Source: Ligustrum vulgare (Eukaryota; Streptophyta; Magnoliopsida; Lamiales; Oleaceae). From it: a stretch of 64,000 bases of DNA. The stretch is taken from the NCBI GenBank assembly GCA_963555705.1, contig OY743169.1:49094124-49158123 (forward strand), written 5' to 3'. Positions 11,640 through 21,533 of the stretch are shown here, one piece after another. The notes under the pieces are model-generated. The model saw only the letters and a program-made list of their open reading frames with translations, ran no database searches and was not told the origin of the DNA. The stretch's first letter is position 1; the number at the start of each line of letters is the position of its first letter. The position numbers were made by a program, and so were the translations under genes.

Positions 11640-11847
11640 TGTTATAAAATCATCGAAATCATAAGAACAACATAGAGAGAGAAATGGAGAGAGTTTAGAG
11701 GAGAGAATTTCTCTTCAAGAATTGGTGTAATAAATTGGTAAGTATAGGCTCCTATTTATAGGAGTGGACAATGGCACAATCGTAATATTGTAAAGTTTAC
11801 AGGGATATAATGGTAATGTCATTCACATATATACATTATTTATAACA
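11640..11847 (-). repeat. 3' LTR of the LOG-carrying element
   Basis: 208 bp, matching the right-hand LTR base for base by eye, which implies a recent insertion. Confidence 0.92.
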
Positions 11848-11857
11848 CTCCCCCTTG
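11848..11857 (-). other. Polypurine tract
   Basis: The minus strand reads AAGGGGGAG directly before the TGTTAT start of the 3' LTR. This is the usual plus-strand primer position and fixes the element on the minus strand. Confidence 0.8.
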
Positions 11858-11880
11858 AATGACATATTACGCAATTGTCT

Positions 11881-12572
11881 GCCTCGTTAAAACCTTGCTA
11901 AGAAAACCCAATGGGATAAAACTTGAGCGAAGGAAAAAGAGTACAGTTGCTCCCCCTGATATTGGTCATCGTCAATCGTTGAGTCTTAATGTTCAAGTAG
12001 AACAAATCATGTATTGAATCTTTGAAGTTCTTCAGTGCTTCAGTGCTGCCTCGTTAAAACCTTGTCAGTAAAACCCAATGGGACAAAATCTGAACGAAGG
12101 AAAAAGAGTACAGCCGCTGCCTCGTTAAAACCTTGTCAGGAAAACCCTGTGGGACAAAACCTGGACGAAGGAAAAAGAGTACAGCATGACAGCATGATTC
12201 TCCCCCTGAAGTGTGCAATCAAGTATTCATGAACCTTTTGAATAATGATATCATCTTTCTTCTGGAATATATATGAAAATCTTCTTGTGTGTAGTCGATA
12301 TCATAACATTCTTCATAAGATGTGTATGATTTTCTTCATTTGTTGATATCATTCCAGTATAACAATGTGTTGCTGAATTATAGCTTGTTGATAGCTATGA
12401 TGATGCCTCAAAAACCTTGCTAGGAAAACCCTGTGGGACAAAACCTCAGCGAAGGGAAAAAGAGTGCATTATTCTCATTAATTTTCATCAATACGCCTCA
12501 ACTGTTGCCTCATTAAAAAACTTGCTATGAAAACCCTGTGGGACAAAACCTCAGCTAAGGGAAAAAGAGTGC
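11881..12572. repeat. Five copies of a ~65-bp 3'-UTR unit
   Basis: Plus-strand unit TGCCTCGTTAAAACCTTG..., then AAAACCC.(A/T)GTGGGA(C)AAAA, then CGAAGG(G)AAAAAGAGT(A/G)CA, at about 11881, 12047, 12118, 12405 and 12506. The copies differ at 10-20% of positions and are unevenly spaced. The 65-codon ORF across them is a by-product. The function in the element RNA is unknown. Confidence 0.8.
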
Positions 12573-12643
12573 AACGCGTATTTATTCCTTTCATGGAATA
12601 TTACATGTATATTGGTGCAATCACGAATCTTTTCATTGTATTC

Positions 12644-14092
12644 TTCACTTCTGGTGAATAATCAAATTTAGAATTCACTTCTGGTGAATAATCAAATCTA
12701 TAATTCACTTTCATAGATTGCATCTTTCACTTCTAGTGAATAATTAAATATTCATTTTCAAATTCACTTCTAGTGAATAATCAATTTCAAATTCACTTCT
12801 GGTGAATATTCATTTTCGTATTCACTTCTAGTGAATAATCAATTTCCCAGATGTCATAAATAGTACACTCCAATTTCACTTTCAACATATTATATCATGG
12901 AGTCATTTGTATCATTCTATAGTGATACTAATCTGGGCATATTGAATCTTTCAATGATTTATACATGTATGTTCTTGCACTTTATAAACTGCAATTTCTA
13001 ATTTTGCAGGAGCATAATCAATCATTGAAATAGATATCAATTTCGATATATAATCTACAATCATTTTACTTGAAATCCCAACGTACCGCGATCAACTGGT
13101 ACATCAAAGAATACTCCCAAAGTACCGAGATGAGAATCATACATTTTGATCTCACTCATTGGTATATCAAGGAGCTCAAGCTAGTGATTTAGACTATAGT
13201 CTATCCACCATATGTCATGCCAGTTCTATGAAAAATTTCGCGCGCAACTAGTCGTCTTTTACGACTGTGAAATATTTTTCATTTGTACATATAATTACTG
13301 GCTTTACACATTTAAGCATTTGGACTTCAGGTCCTTGAACAATAATCCCTACATTAGGGTTTCATACTTGGCCAAAGAATTATGATTTCATCAATCTTAT
13401 TTCATAAGAGGGTATGCAGTTGACTTATTTATCGATTCCATCTCAATATAACGTGGAGAGATCTCTTTATATGTTCTATCATCAGGTACCTGAATATCTC
13501 ATCATTTGACTATGTCCCTTTTACTTACTTTGAGTATTTAGCCTCAAAGGAATCATTTCAATCATTCAAGAGATATTTATTTTTGGAATCGATAGTCATT
13601 ATGCTTCAGGCATAATTACGCTTCAGGCGTGTTTTCACCATAATGTTCTCAAATATTATCAATCGGCTAAAATGCCATAACACATGTCATTCTTTTAGGG
13701 ATGTAATTTCAATCATATATCTCAGTGCGCTTTGGTGGAGTGTATGCATATCGCACTTTTACAAATAATAAAGCTTCTTGAGCTATTCCCTGTTTGACAT
13801 AGAATATTGTTGTATGATAAACAATTTCTGAATAAGTTATTCTCATAGAAAATAATTTGGAACTTTTGATAATCTAACCGTTTATTATAGAACTTCTGGT
13901 TCTATACGGTTTTATTTCATTTCTATGTATGAATATTTGATTCAATACAATATCGCTAAACTTCTGGTTCAATACAATGTATATTTCATTTATGAGCTTC
14001 TGGTTCATACTATATACATATTTCACTTGTACGTATGAACTTCTGGTTCAATAAGATATTTCACTTGTACATATGTATGAACTTCTGGTTCA
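12644..14092. repeat. Hairpin array, left block (constant TTCTG-type loops)
   Basis: At least twelve perfect or one-wobble hairpins share a five-base loop TTC(T/A)(G/A) while their stems differ. TTCAC or ATTCAC stems: 12644-12658, 12673-12689, 12726-12740, 12762-12778, 12791-12807, 12820-12836. GGAC: 13322-13334. TTATGC: 13599-13615. ACGC: 13618-13630. TATAGAAC: 13886-13906. TATGAGC: 13991-14009. TGAAC: 14036-14050 and 14078-14092. The closing pair next to the loop is C-G in every case. No ORF spans the block. Confidence 0.75.
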
Positions 14093-14388
14093 ATACAACA
14101 TTTATTTCATCAGTATTCTATATAGTTCAAATCAGTATACCTTTATTACTTTTAGTATACCGAAAAATCAGGTACAATATCCAAGGAAATATCTCATAAT
14201 CTCAATCTTGTCGCCAAATCTTCACTTATATCGAAAAAGGTAATGGCATATTATCTCACCTTTTCAATAATTTATTCCATTATTTCTTGATGGAATCCAT
14301 ATCACTGACACGCGGAGCCGCCGCTCTTTTACGCGTTGAATAATGCATTTAAATAGATGATTTGGGAAGAAGGCTAGATCCATCAAAA

Positions 14389-14934
14389 ATGGATATCATA
14401 CTTTCAAATATTCGCAAATATTATTCCAATCTTCCAGTAAATGATTTGAGAAAAATTTATCGAATTAGGCTCGAAAGATTGAGGTTGCTGATGGATCATG
14501 GCATGCCAGAAGATGTTCGCTGGTTGATCGAAGCAAAAGTTCGATTAGCTGGTGAATTACCAGATTCATTTTCTAAGCACAAGCCTGGCTTAGGTAAGAG
14601 TACTTTTGCAAAGAAGCGAAGAGCAAAAAGATTAAATAGTTGCTACAAATGTGCTCGATGGACATGTGATACCCGTTGTAAATCAATAGGATATTCATCC
14701 ATAAATCGAGATGATAAGATAGACTTCATTAAGGGTGGACTGAGTAAGGAGTCATTGGATGATATCCGATTGACTCTTGAGACGCACCCTAGTGGATATG
14801 TGCAGCGTGAGCTACTATCTTTATGGGCTAAATTCATCAGCGATAAAGAGAGATATAGTCTCAAAAATATAATAGCAAAAGATCCTGTTTGCCATGCTGT
14901 TATAAACAATGATGCTTTGGCTATGCAGCATTAA
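14389..14934 (+). CDS. Unidentified 181-residue basic protein with a Cys cluster
   Basis: Open from ATG 14389 to TAA 14934 (181 aa); the same frame extends upstream only to a TTG at 14362. The family is not recognised. Visible features: a charged N-terminal half with helical character, a basic patch KKRRAKR near residue 80 that could be a nuclear signal, and directly after it a cysteine cluster CYKCARWTCDTRC (C-x2-C-x4-C-x3-C) that could bind zinc. The C-terminal half looks helical. It lies inside the LTR element on its antisense strand, 248 bp upstream of the LOG-like ORF and in the same direction. Its length, with no stops in a stop-rich region, suggests real coding. It may be a second captured host gene or an element-specific protein. 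Confidence 0.5.
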   Translation: MDIILSNIRKYYSNLPVNDLRKIYRIRLERLRLLMDHGMPEDVRWLIEAKVRLAGELPDSFSKHKPGLGKSTFAKKRRAKRLNSCYKCARWTCDTRCKSIGYSSINRDDKIDFIKGGLSKESLDDIRLTLETHPSGYVQRELLSLWAKFISDKERYSLKNIIAKDPVCHAVINNDALAMQH

Positions 14935-15182
14935 TACAAGGTAAATCATTTGATATATATGCACATATAAAATATTTTTTCTGTTTCCTTTCACGAGTTT
15001 TGATAAAGGCTGGTTAAAAATATTAAATCGCCGAAAGGTGAGTAGGATGATTTTGTCAAAAGTAAATCTTCACTTTTTCGAAAAACGACCAGTAAATAGT
15101 GAAGTTTTTCGGTTTTAAATAGCCAAACATTTTTCATAGTTCATGCATCCCAAAATAACATTTTCCTTCTTTACTTTCAAAA

Positions 15183-15836
15183 ATGGAAGGACCAAAATTT
15201 CGACAGATCAAAACTATCTGTGTATTTTGTGGATCAAAAGTGGGAAAAGGTTTTGGGTATCTAGAAGCAGCCGTGGATTTAGGAAAGAAATTGGGAGAGA
15301 AAGGTATCACTCTCGTGTATGGAGGAGGTAGCAGTGGATTGATGGGTTGTGTTTCACAATCCGCTCTAGTAGAGAAAGCAAGAGTGATAGGTGTTATACC
15401 TACTCCTTTAGCTGATATTGCAGGCAAAACACGAGGGCATGAAGTACAAACCTTATCTATCCATGAACGCATAACTTGCATGTTATATGGTTCTGATGCC
15501 TTCATAGCCCTGCCTGGAGGTTTTGGTACTTTAGAAGAAATCTTTAATATTACTTCATGGGCTCAACTAGATCTCCATACTAAGCCTATAGGGCTTTTAA
15601 ATGTAAACAATTTCTTTGATGGTTTGCTAACATTTCTTGATTATGCTGTGGAACAGGGATTCATATCTCCATTTTCTAGGAGAATCCTTATTTCTGCTCC
15701 TACTATCGAGGAACTGCTGGATAAGTTGCAATCATATATTCCAATACAAGATCCAGCAGGAGTAAAGATAGATTGGTCGCAAGGAAGGGGAATCAAGCGA
15801 AAATGGAGTCCGGTTAATGTAAATTTATCTTTGTGA
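15183..15836 (+). CDS. LOG-like: LOG-type cytokinin riboside 5'-monophosphate phosphoribohydrolase, intronless
   Basis: 217 aa, ATG 15183, TGA 15836, within the family's usual length. Known reaction: LOG enzymes release ribose 5-phosphate from cytokinin nucleotides, giving the active free bases in one cytosolic step. Seen: an N-terminal Rossmann-like start with FCGS at residues 15-18, VYGGGSSGLMG at 45-55, HER at 94-96, and the signature PGGFGTLEE at 111-119 (usually PGGYGTLEE). The lysine usually following HER is isoleucine, so activity is uncertain. The C-terminal half (WAQLDLHTKPIGLLNV, AVEQGFISP) is well conserved. Plant LOG genes normally have several introns and this one has none. It lies antisense inside a young LTR element. 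A TTTAAATAG sits ~70 bp upstream. Confidence 0.9.
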   Translation: MEGPKFRQIKTICVFCGSKVGKGFGYLEAAVDLGKKLGEKGITLVYGGGSSGLMGCVSQSALVEKARVIGVIPTPLADIAGKTRGHEVQTLSIHERITCMLYGSDAFIALPGGFGTLEEIFNITSWAQLDLHTKPIGLLNVNNFFDGLLTFLDYAVEQGFISPFSRRILISAPTIEELLDKLQSYIPIQDPAGVKIDWSQGRGIKRKWSPVNVNLSL

Positions 15837-15844
15837 ACTCTAGA

Positions 15845-16055
15845 ATAGGTGGTGGTAGAGTACGGAGTATTCTCACTCTTGAGACACACCATAAATTTCT
15901 AGGATTTTATCAATGTATTAATCTTGTGTACCTCAAAGATTTAAAGTGGTAGAGTATGGAGTATTTCTTACTCTAGAAACACACTTTTTTCTTTATTTCC
16001 TCAAAAGGTCAGAGGTGGTAGGATACGGCTACTCCCGAAACACATCTCTAATTTT
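15845..16055. repeat. Three diverged tandem copies after the LOG-like ORF
   Basis: The phrase GGTGGTAGAGTACGGAGTAT, a short spacer, then ACTC, then GA(A)ACACA(C/T) recurs at about 15848, 15946 and 16013. Each copy can form a small GAGTA/TACTC hairpin. Period ~65-100 bp. Confidence 0.6.
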
Positions 16056-16147
16056 GAGGATCATAAATGTTTTCCCCTTTTGCATTTTGCATGTATGTCT
16101 CGTTTATGCTTCTTCAGGAGCAATAATAATATCATTTCAGTATGTTT

Positions 16148-16507
16148 AGATGATAATTTTTACTTCTTCTGGAGTAAATATGTACTTCTTCTGGAATATA
16201 TAAGTGCTCGTGCAAGAACTTTTCCAGGCACTTATCATCTAACATTCATCTCATAATACTGATGAGATTATTTTCACATTAGCTATATCCGTGCTATCAT
16301 GTGATATTATCTTATCATACATCAACATTCTCTTGTTGAATAATTTTCATCCACCCCTTCAAATTCAGATATTGGTAACTTCTGGTACCATTGGATAAAA
16401 CATTTTATTAATATTTATCAACCTTTTGGTAATGATAACTTCTGGTATCATTTGATAAAATATTTTCTAACTTTAGTATTGATAACTTCTGGTATCATTT
16501 AATGAAG
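16148..16507. repeat. Hairpin array, right block (constant TTCTG loops)
   Basis: The same hairpin design recurs past the ORFs: TTTACT(t)C stem at 16159-16178, TGGTA(a)C at 16373-16390, and TGATA(a)C at 16433-16450 and 16490-16507. The loop is TTCTG in all. Each of these has a single bulged base on the 5' arm. A weaker copy is at 16186-16196. Confidence 0.7.
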
Positions 16508-16644
16508 TATCAAATAACAATAATATTGTATATATATATTAACAATAACGATACTGGGGTTATACCACCAAGTATATATGTTGACAACAACCCTCTAATA
16601 TGTTAGAATTAACCAACAACTGAGGTGTTTATATGTATTCAATT

Positions 16645-16822
16645 GATATACCGACCATATAGGCGGTGTCAACGTGATGAAATAATTAAACCAGCCATAT
16701 AGACGGTATCAACGAGATGAAACAATTAAACCGGCCATATAGGCGGAATCGACATAATGAAATAATTAAACCGGGTAAAGCCAACCATGTAGGTGGTAAA
16801 ACCAACCATGTAGGTGGCAGCA
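16645..16822. repeat. ~48-bp tandem repeats with CCATATAGG cores
   Basis: Three units of the form ACC(G/A)(G/A)CCATATAG(G/A)CGG, then TC(A/G)AC, then GATGAAA(T/C)AATTAA, at about 16651, 16702 and 16731, followed by two shorter CCAACCATGTAGGTGG units. Each core can fold on an ATATA/ATGTA loop, again with a fixed loop. Confidence 0.6.
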
Positions 16823-17319
16823 TAATATAATTCAATTGATCACATATTAATCGTTAATTTACGATTATTATACTTGTATGTATTATTAAGGGCAAAATTG
16901 TCCATATTTTAATATATTGCTCATATGAATAAATTGAAACCGTCAATAGGTTTAAAATTTAATTTAGAACAAACTTACTTTTGGTCCGAAGTTCAAAATC
17001 TCGTCAGGATTGCTCCAAAAACAGTTTTTAAGAAAACCGCCATGTTCGACCGCCGGAATATTTTAAAAACTGCACAAAACAGAAAAATAAGATCATAGAA
17101 AAATCCAATTCATCAAAACGGACAAACTGCCTTTCGTCATCGCCGGATCCGCCACGTGTCGCCGCCGCCGGCCGCCACGCGCCGGTGATCGGAAAAATTA
17201 ACCCATCACCATAATATGTGCCTCGGCGTCCTGAACATGCCGGTGGTCTCCGATTTTCCAAAAGATCAACCGTTTGGCCGGAATCATCATTTTTCAGTCC
17301 GCCAGCATCTTCTTCTCCG

Positions 17320-17620
17320 GACAATAACTTCCGTTTTAACCGTTGGATTTGCGCCAAATTTCAGTCGAGTCTTCTCCTAAAAAAACCCGTTGATATGCCG
17401 CTGGCCGATCGTCGATCGGAGTTCAGAATCGTCCGGAATAAGCATTTCAATTTTCGGTCAGATATCTGTTTTTGCACAGTTTTTCAGATTTTCTTCTTCG
17501 GTCGATATCTTTTGTTTCAGCCGTTGGTTCTGCGCCAAATTTTAGGCGAGTCTTCTCCTTGACAAGCCCGTTCTGATGGCGGTGGCCGATCGTCGATCGG
17601 ATATCTGGATCGGCCAGAAT
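17320..17620. repeat. ~185-bp tandem duplication in the element's 5' leader
   Basis: Two diverged copies, about 17327-17430 and 17512-17617, share CCGTTGG(A/T)T(T/C)(T/C)GCGCCAAATTT, GAGTCTTCTCCT and GGCCGATCGTCGATCGG. The region is much GC-richer than the rest of the element (the 17130-17260 stretch is CCG-rich), so it may derive from a host exon or 5'-UTR. The overlapping ORFs on both strands show no domain. Confidence 0.55.
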
Positions 17621-17741
17621 CATTCTTTTTCAGTTTGAGAGAAAAGGAAACATTTGTTAGTAATAATCAGGTTTCTGATACAGAGGCTCATCATTTAGAT
17701 GCAACTGTAGAGCATACTCCCGTTATTACTCAATTGGTTAG

Positions 17742-17757
17742 AGACTCGTGCTGATAA
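17742..17757 (-). other. Primer-binding-site-like sequence
   Basis: The minus strand reads TTATCAGCACGAGTCT two bases past the 5' LTR end. The position is right for a PBS. The tRNA was not identified. Confidence 0.55.
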
Positions 17758-17759
17758 CG

Positions 17760-17967
17760 TGTTATAAAATCATCGAAATCATAAGAACAACATAGAGAGA
17801 GAAATGGAGAGAGTTTAGAGGAGAGAATTTCTCTTCAAGAATTGGTGTAATAAATTGGTAAGTATAGGCTCCTATTTATAGGAGTGGACAATGGCACAAT
17901 CGTAATATTGTAAAGTTTACAGGGATATAATGGTAATGTCATTCACATATATACATTATTTATAACA
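17760..17967 (-). repeat. 5' LTR of the LOG-carrying element
   Basis: 208 bp. The minus strand carries TATAAATAG at 17872-17880 within the palindrome CTCCTATAAATAGGAG, so the U3/R border should lie near 17845. It matches the left LTR with no visible difference. Confidence 0.92.
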
Positions 17968-17972
17968 CAAAT

Positions 17973-18824
17973 ATATATTATGTTATATATATTTTTTTAA
18001 TACTGTTTTATTTTACTAAAAAATTTTCTAACAATTACGTTATCTTCAATACTGATTAATTATTGTAACTTTTGTAAAATATCATACATTTTTAATTACG
18101 TTATTTTTAAAATTATTTTATTATTAGCATAAAATGTATTTAATTAAAACAATATATACACATATTTAGTTACATTCTTTTTTAATTACATAATTAAATT
18201 ACGTTATTTTAAATATTGTTTTATTATTACAACATTATTATTATTAATTGAAACAACGTACATTTTTAATTATGTTACTTTTTAATACTATTTTACAAAT
18301 TTAAATTTTTAATTATATTCTTTTCATAACATAATTAAGTTATGTTCTTTTCGATAGTTAATTAAGTTATGTTATTTTCAATAGTGTTTTAATTATTATA
18401 ATAACTTTTTTAAAGCAACGTTTTTTTACTTATGTTATTATTATTAATCCATCATTTAAAAATGTACATGATTGCATTCTTTTATGAATATGATTTTATA
18501 TTCAAACTCTACATCATAATTTCAAATTATAAACATATATTGAAAATTCTAACTAATTAATAGCTGAATATGTAACATTACTAATAATGAGATAAAATCA
18601 TTTTCAAAGTTACTGTTTATATTGTCTAGATAAAAGCAATTTTGAAATGTATATATATAATCACTTTTTTTTTTAATATCTATAAACCATGAATTTTCAT
18701 TTTAGGAAAGTGTAAAAAATACGGGAAATTATGTGTTGTTATATTTGGTCACTTTATTGTTATAATGTATATAAAGATTTTTTACAAGATAAGGTTTGGA
18801 AGTGTGAGTTTCAAAGTTGATTAT
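17973..18824. other. AT-rich spacer with degenerate repeats
   Basis: No gene seen. From 17973 to ~18000 is the right half of the palindrome split by the LTR element. From 18000 to ~18450 an ACGTTATTTT-type phrase recurs five to six times in degenerate form. Confidence 0.5.
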
Positions 18825-19195
18825 TGATAAGTGTGTTTTACACACTTACTTAGTTCTCAAATTAGCACTTTAATTGATAAATTGAGCGAATTTCTACTTA
18901 TAAATTGTGTTTATATTATAAAATTAGGTACAACCTCAATTAGAATGAAAATGGACAAGATCGAAGAGCAATTGAACTAAAAGAAGAGCAAATTTCATGT
19001 TCAGGGAGCTAATTGAAAGAAATCAAAAGTTTGGGGACTCCAACATCTAAAAAAGCTGGAGGACTAGAAGTGCAAATATTTCATGGGTATTTTTTAATAT
19101 TTTTTAAATAAAAGTTAAAATTTGAGGATTATATTGAAGAAGACCAGAAGATGAGGGGCTTGACTTGCAAATTGTTCAAAAGAAAAAAAAAATAT

Positions 19196-19316
<121 letters not shown>

Positions 19317-20096
19317 TGATGGGTGCTCGCCTGAGCGCCCATAATTTTCAATAGAAAAATTTTATGTTGCCCACGCGATCGCGTGGGCTAATTTTGGCTA
19401 ACTTAATTTTATTTTCTGTTTTTATCATTTTGCATTAAGGCCACGTTTGGCTAGTTTGGGGACTTTTTGGGACCTTTTTAGGTCTAATTTTTTGAAGTAT
19501 TTATACTCTTCCCTCTTTCAAAGAAACGCAATTTTTCTCTCAAAACTCTAACATCTTTATCTCTTTTCTTTTCTTTTCTTTTCTTTTCTTTGTTTTTGCT
19601 TTAGTTTGTAATTTAGTTTGTAGTTTGATTTAGTTTCCAAATTGCTAATCTCCATTAAATCTATGAAGCAAGAAGTGAGGTGAAGATTCAAATCATTGTT
19701 GAAGAAATTTTGGAGTAAAAATCAAATGAATTGATTTATTTCATTATCTTGTATTTTAATCTTTGATTTCTATATTTTGTGATATAATTTTATAAACCTC
19801 AACTTTTGTGCAATATTTATACAATGGACTAGTTGTTTTATATTAGGATAATTGATGTAGCTTAACTTAGTTTAAGTAATTTTAATATTTGTTTATAATT
19901 TTTAAGTTTAATTTCATGTGTATTTGTTATTGCGATTATTTCATGAGTTTGATTGATCACCAAATATATGTTTTGTGAAGTGTATGATAATCGAGAGATA
20001 CTGAGCATTTTAGACCAAATAACAAATGTCCTAGGTATTAATTTAGGAGATAGTAATATACTCTTATCCTTAGGTGATCCATTGAACTATTTTCAC

Positions 20097-20968
20097 TAGG
20101 GGCGGGCAAGAAAATCGGAACCGATATGATCGATCTGCAACCGAACCGAAAAAATCGGAACCATATAGTTTTAAAAAAATAAAATAGGAAATCGGTTTTG
20201 GAACCGAGAACCGATTGGTATTCGGTTCGGTTCTCGATTCCGCCTTTAGAACCGAAAAATCGAAGTTAAAACCGGTTTTTGATCCTTTTTTTATGGTCTT
20301 AATTGGTTGTCCTAAAATTAAAAATCAAAAGAATTTGTAATTTTTTGAGGTAAAGTGAAAATCATTAATTCCTTTTTATGAAATTTGTTACGTCTCTACC
20401 TCATTGTAACCTTTAACTTTATACTTGAACTGAAATTATTAGTAAGTGAAAATTGAATGAGACTAACTTATTAATAAGCGAAGCTGATAATGACCACGAT
20501 GGAATTAATTAAATATTTAAATACAAATATAAAATAATTAATAATAATGCATTTAAAACTCATGATTCATCCCACAAGTTTACTATATTGGCATGCTCGA
20601 AAAATCTTCTTGGCCATTTGTTTCCTATTTTTGTTTATGAATATCTTCTGTTTCATGAAAAATTCTATACTTTCTTTGGGGTGAAAGAATTTTCGAAATC
20701 CTTGATCTTAGTATATTCAGTAGAAGTTTATTTCAGATTATTGGCTGAATTCCCAAGGCCTGATGCTCCTCGATAAGGCTCTCGAAAAATAATTATTATT
20801 GTAGAACCGAATTAGAACCGAAATCGAACCAAAATCGATTGGTTTGGTTCTAGTTTGGTTCTTGGGATTCAATGAAAGCAAATGTTTCCATTTTACAAGA
20901 ACCGAAAAAGTATGGTTCGATTCCGATTCTTGAGGTAAACCAACCGAACCGCCCGACGCCCACCCCTA
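20097..20968. mobile_element. Non-autonomous hAT transposon, 872 bp
   Basis: Terminal inverted repeats TAGGGGCGGGC and (complement of the right end) TAGGGGTGGGC, flanked by the perfect 8-bp duplication ATTTTCAC at 20089-20096 and 20969-20976. The ends are followed by many AACCGAACCG/CGGTTCGGTT motifs, the subterminal repeats usual for hAT elements. No transposase is present; the 62-codon ORF inside has no match to the hAT dimerisation domain. Confidence 0.9.
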
Positions 20969-21533
20969 ATTTTCACAAAGAGTTAATTCAATTAATTGAG
21001 TTTTAATCGACATAGAGATATAGTAGGTTAAACCAATTGATTAGGGTTAATTTCACTCGAGAGAAATAATTAGCTAAACTTTGAAAATCGGGTCTAACAT
21101 TGTAAATGAATATTTTATTAATTTGTATGTATTGACAAATTACTTAAGAGAGAGTTAAATGAAATCATGAATCCCAACTATTTTGTCTTCCATTTTTCTT
21201 ATTTTAATTTCATGTAAAGTTAGTTTCTTTAATTTAGAATTTACAAAAACTCATCTCTTTAATTGTGTGTTTGATTTGTTAAGAATAAATTAACTAGAGT
21301 GTAATTGAGTATACATTCCTCGGGGGATCAACAATCCGAATTCAAAATGTTGACTTTATTACTTGCGGGCGACCTGTGCACTTGCGGTATACAACTATTT
21401 TAGCGAACAATTATTTGAATACAAACTTACTATAAATTTAAATAAAGTCAAATATTAAAAATTTTAAAGTGTCCAGTGAGGTGTTCGCTGGGGCATCAGT
21501 CACCTAGGGTGCTTCATTTTGTTTAAAAAAATG

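Larger units (their letters stand above)
11640..17967 (-). mobile_element. Young non-autonomous copia-type LTR retrotransposon carrying a LOG-like ORF
   Basis: Two 208-bp LTRs (11640-11847 and 17760-17967) show no difference by eye. The element is flanked by CAAAT at 11635-11639 and 17968-17972. LTR ends are TGTTATAA...TTATAACA. Orientation is minus: a polypurine tract adjoins the left LTR, a PBS-like site adjoins the right one, and the TATAAATAG in the LTR reads minus. The 5.9-kb interior has no gag, protease, integrase, RT or RNase H. Its 3' part (12572 down to 11881) holds five copies of a ~65-bp unit (CTCGTTAAAACCTTG... on plus) of the sort seen near copia 3' ends. It carries two plus-strand (antisense) ORFs at 14389-14934 and 15183-15836. 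Mobilisation would need proteins in trans. Confidence 0.9.

Noticed and set aside
12035..12232. 65-codon ORF with an internal repeat
   Set aside because: Arises from the 65-bp 3'-UTR repeat units of the LTR element, whose real orientation is minus.
12640..12840. CRISPR-like regularity of CACTTCTGGTG repeats
   Set aside because: Plant nuclear context, irregular spacing and no cas genes; the units are hairpins with varying stems elsewhere in the array.
15134..15505. Minus-strand 123-codon ORF over the LOG-like gene
   Set aside because: Shadow of the LOG reading frame; no domain.
17028..17562. Overlapping ORFs on both strands in the GC-rich leader (109 and 114 codons)
   Set aside because: No domain, mutual overlap, and the segment contains a diverged tandem duplication; not enough to call a gene.
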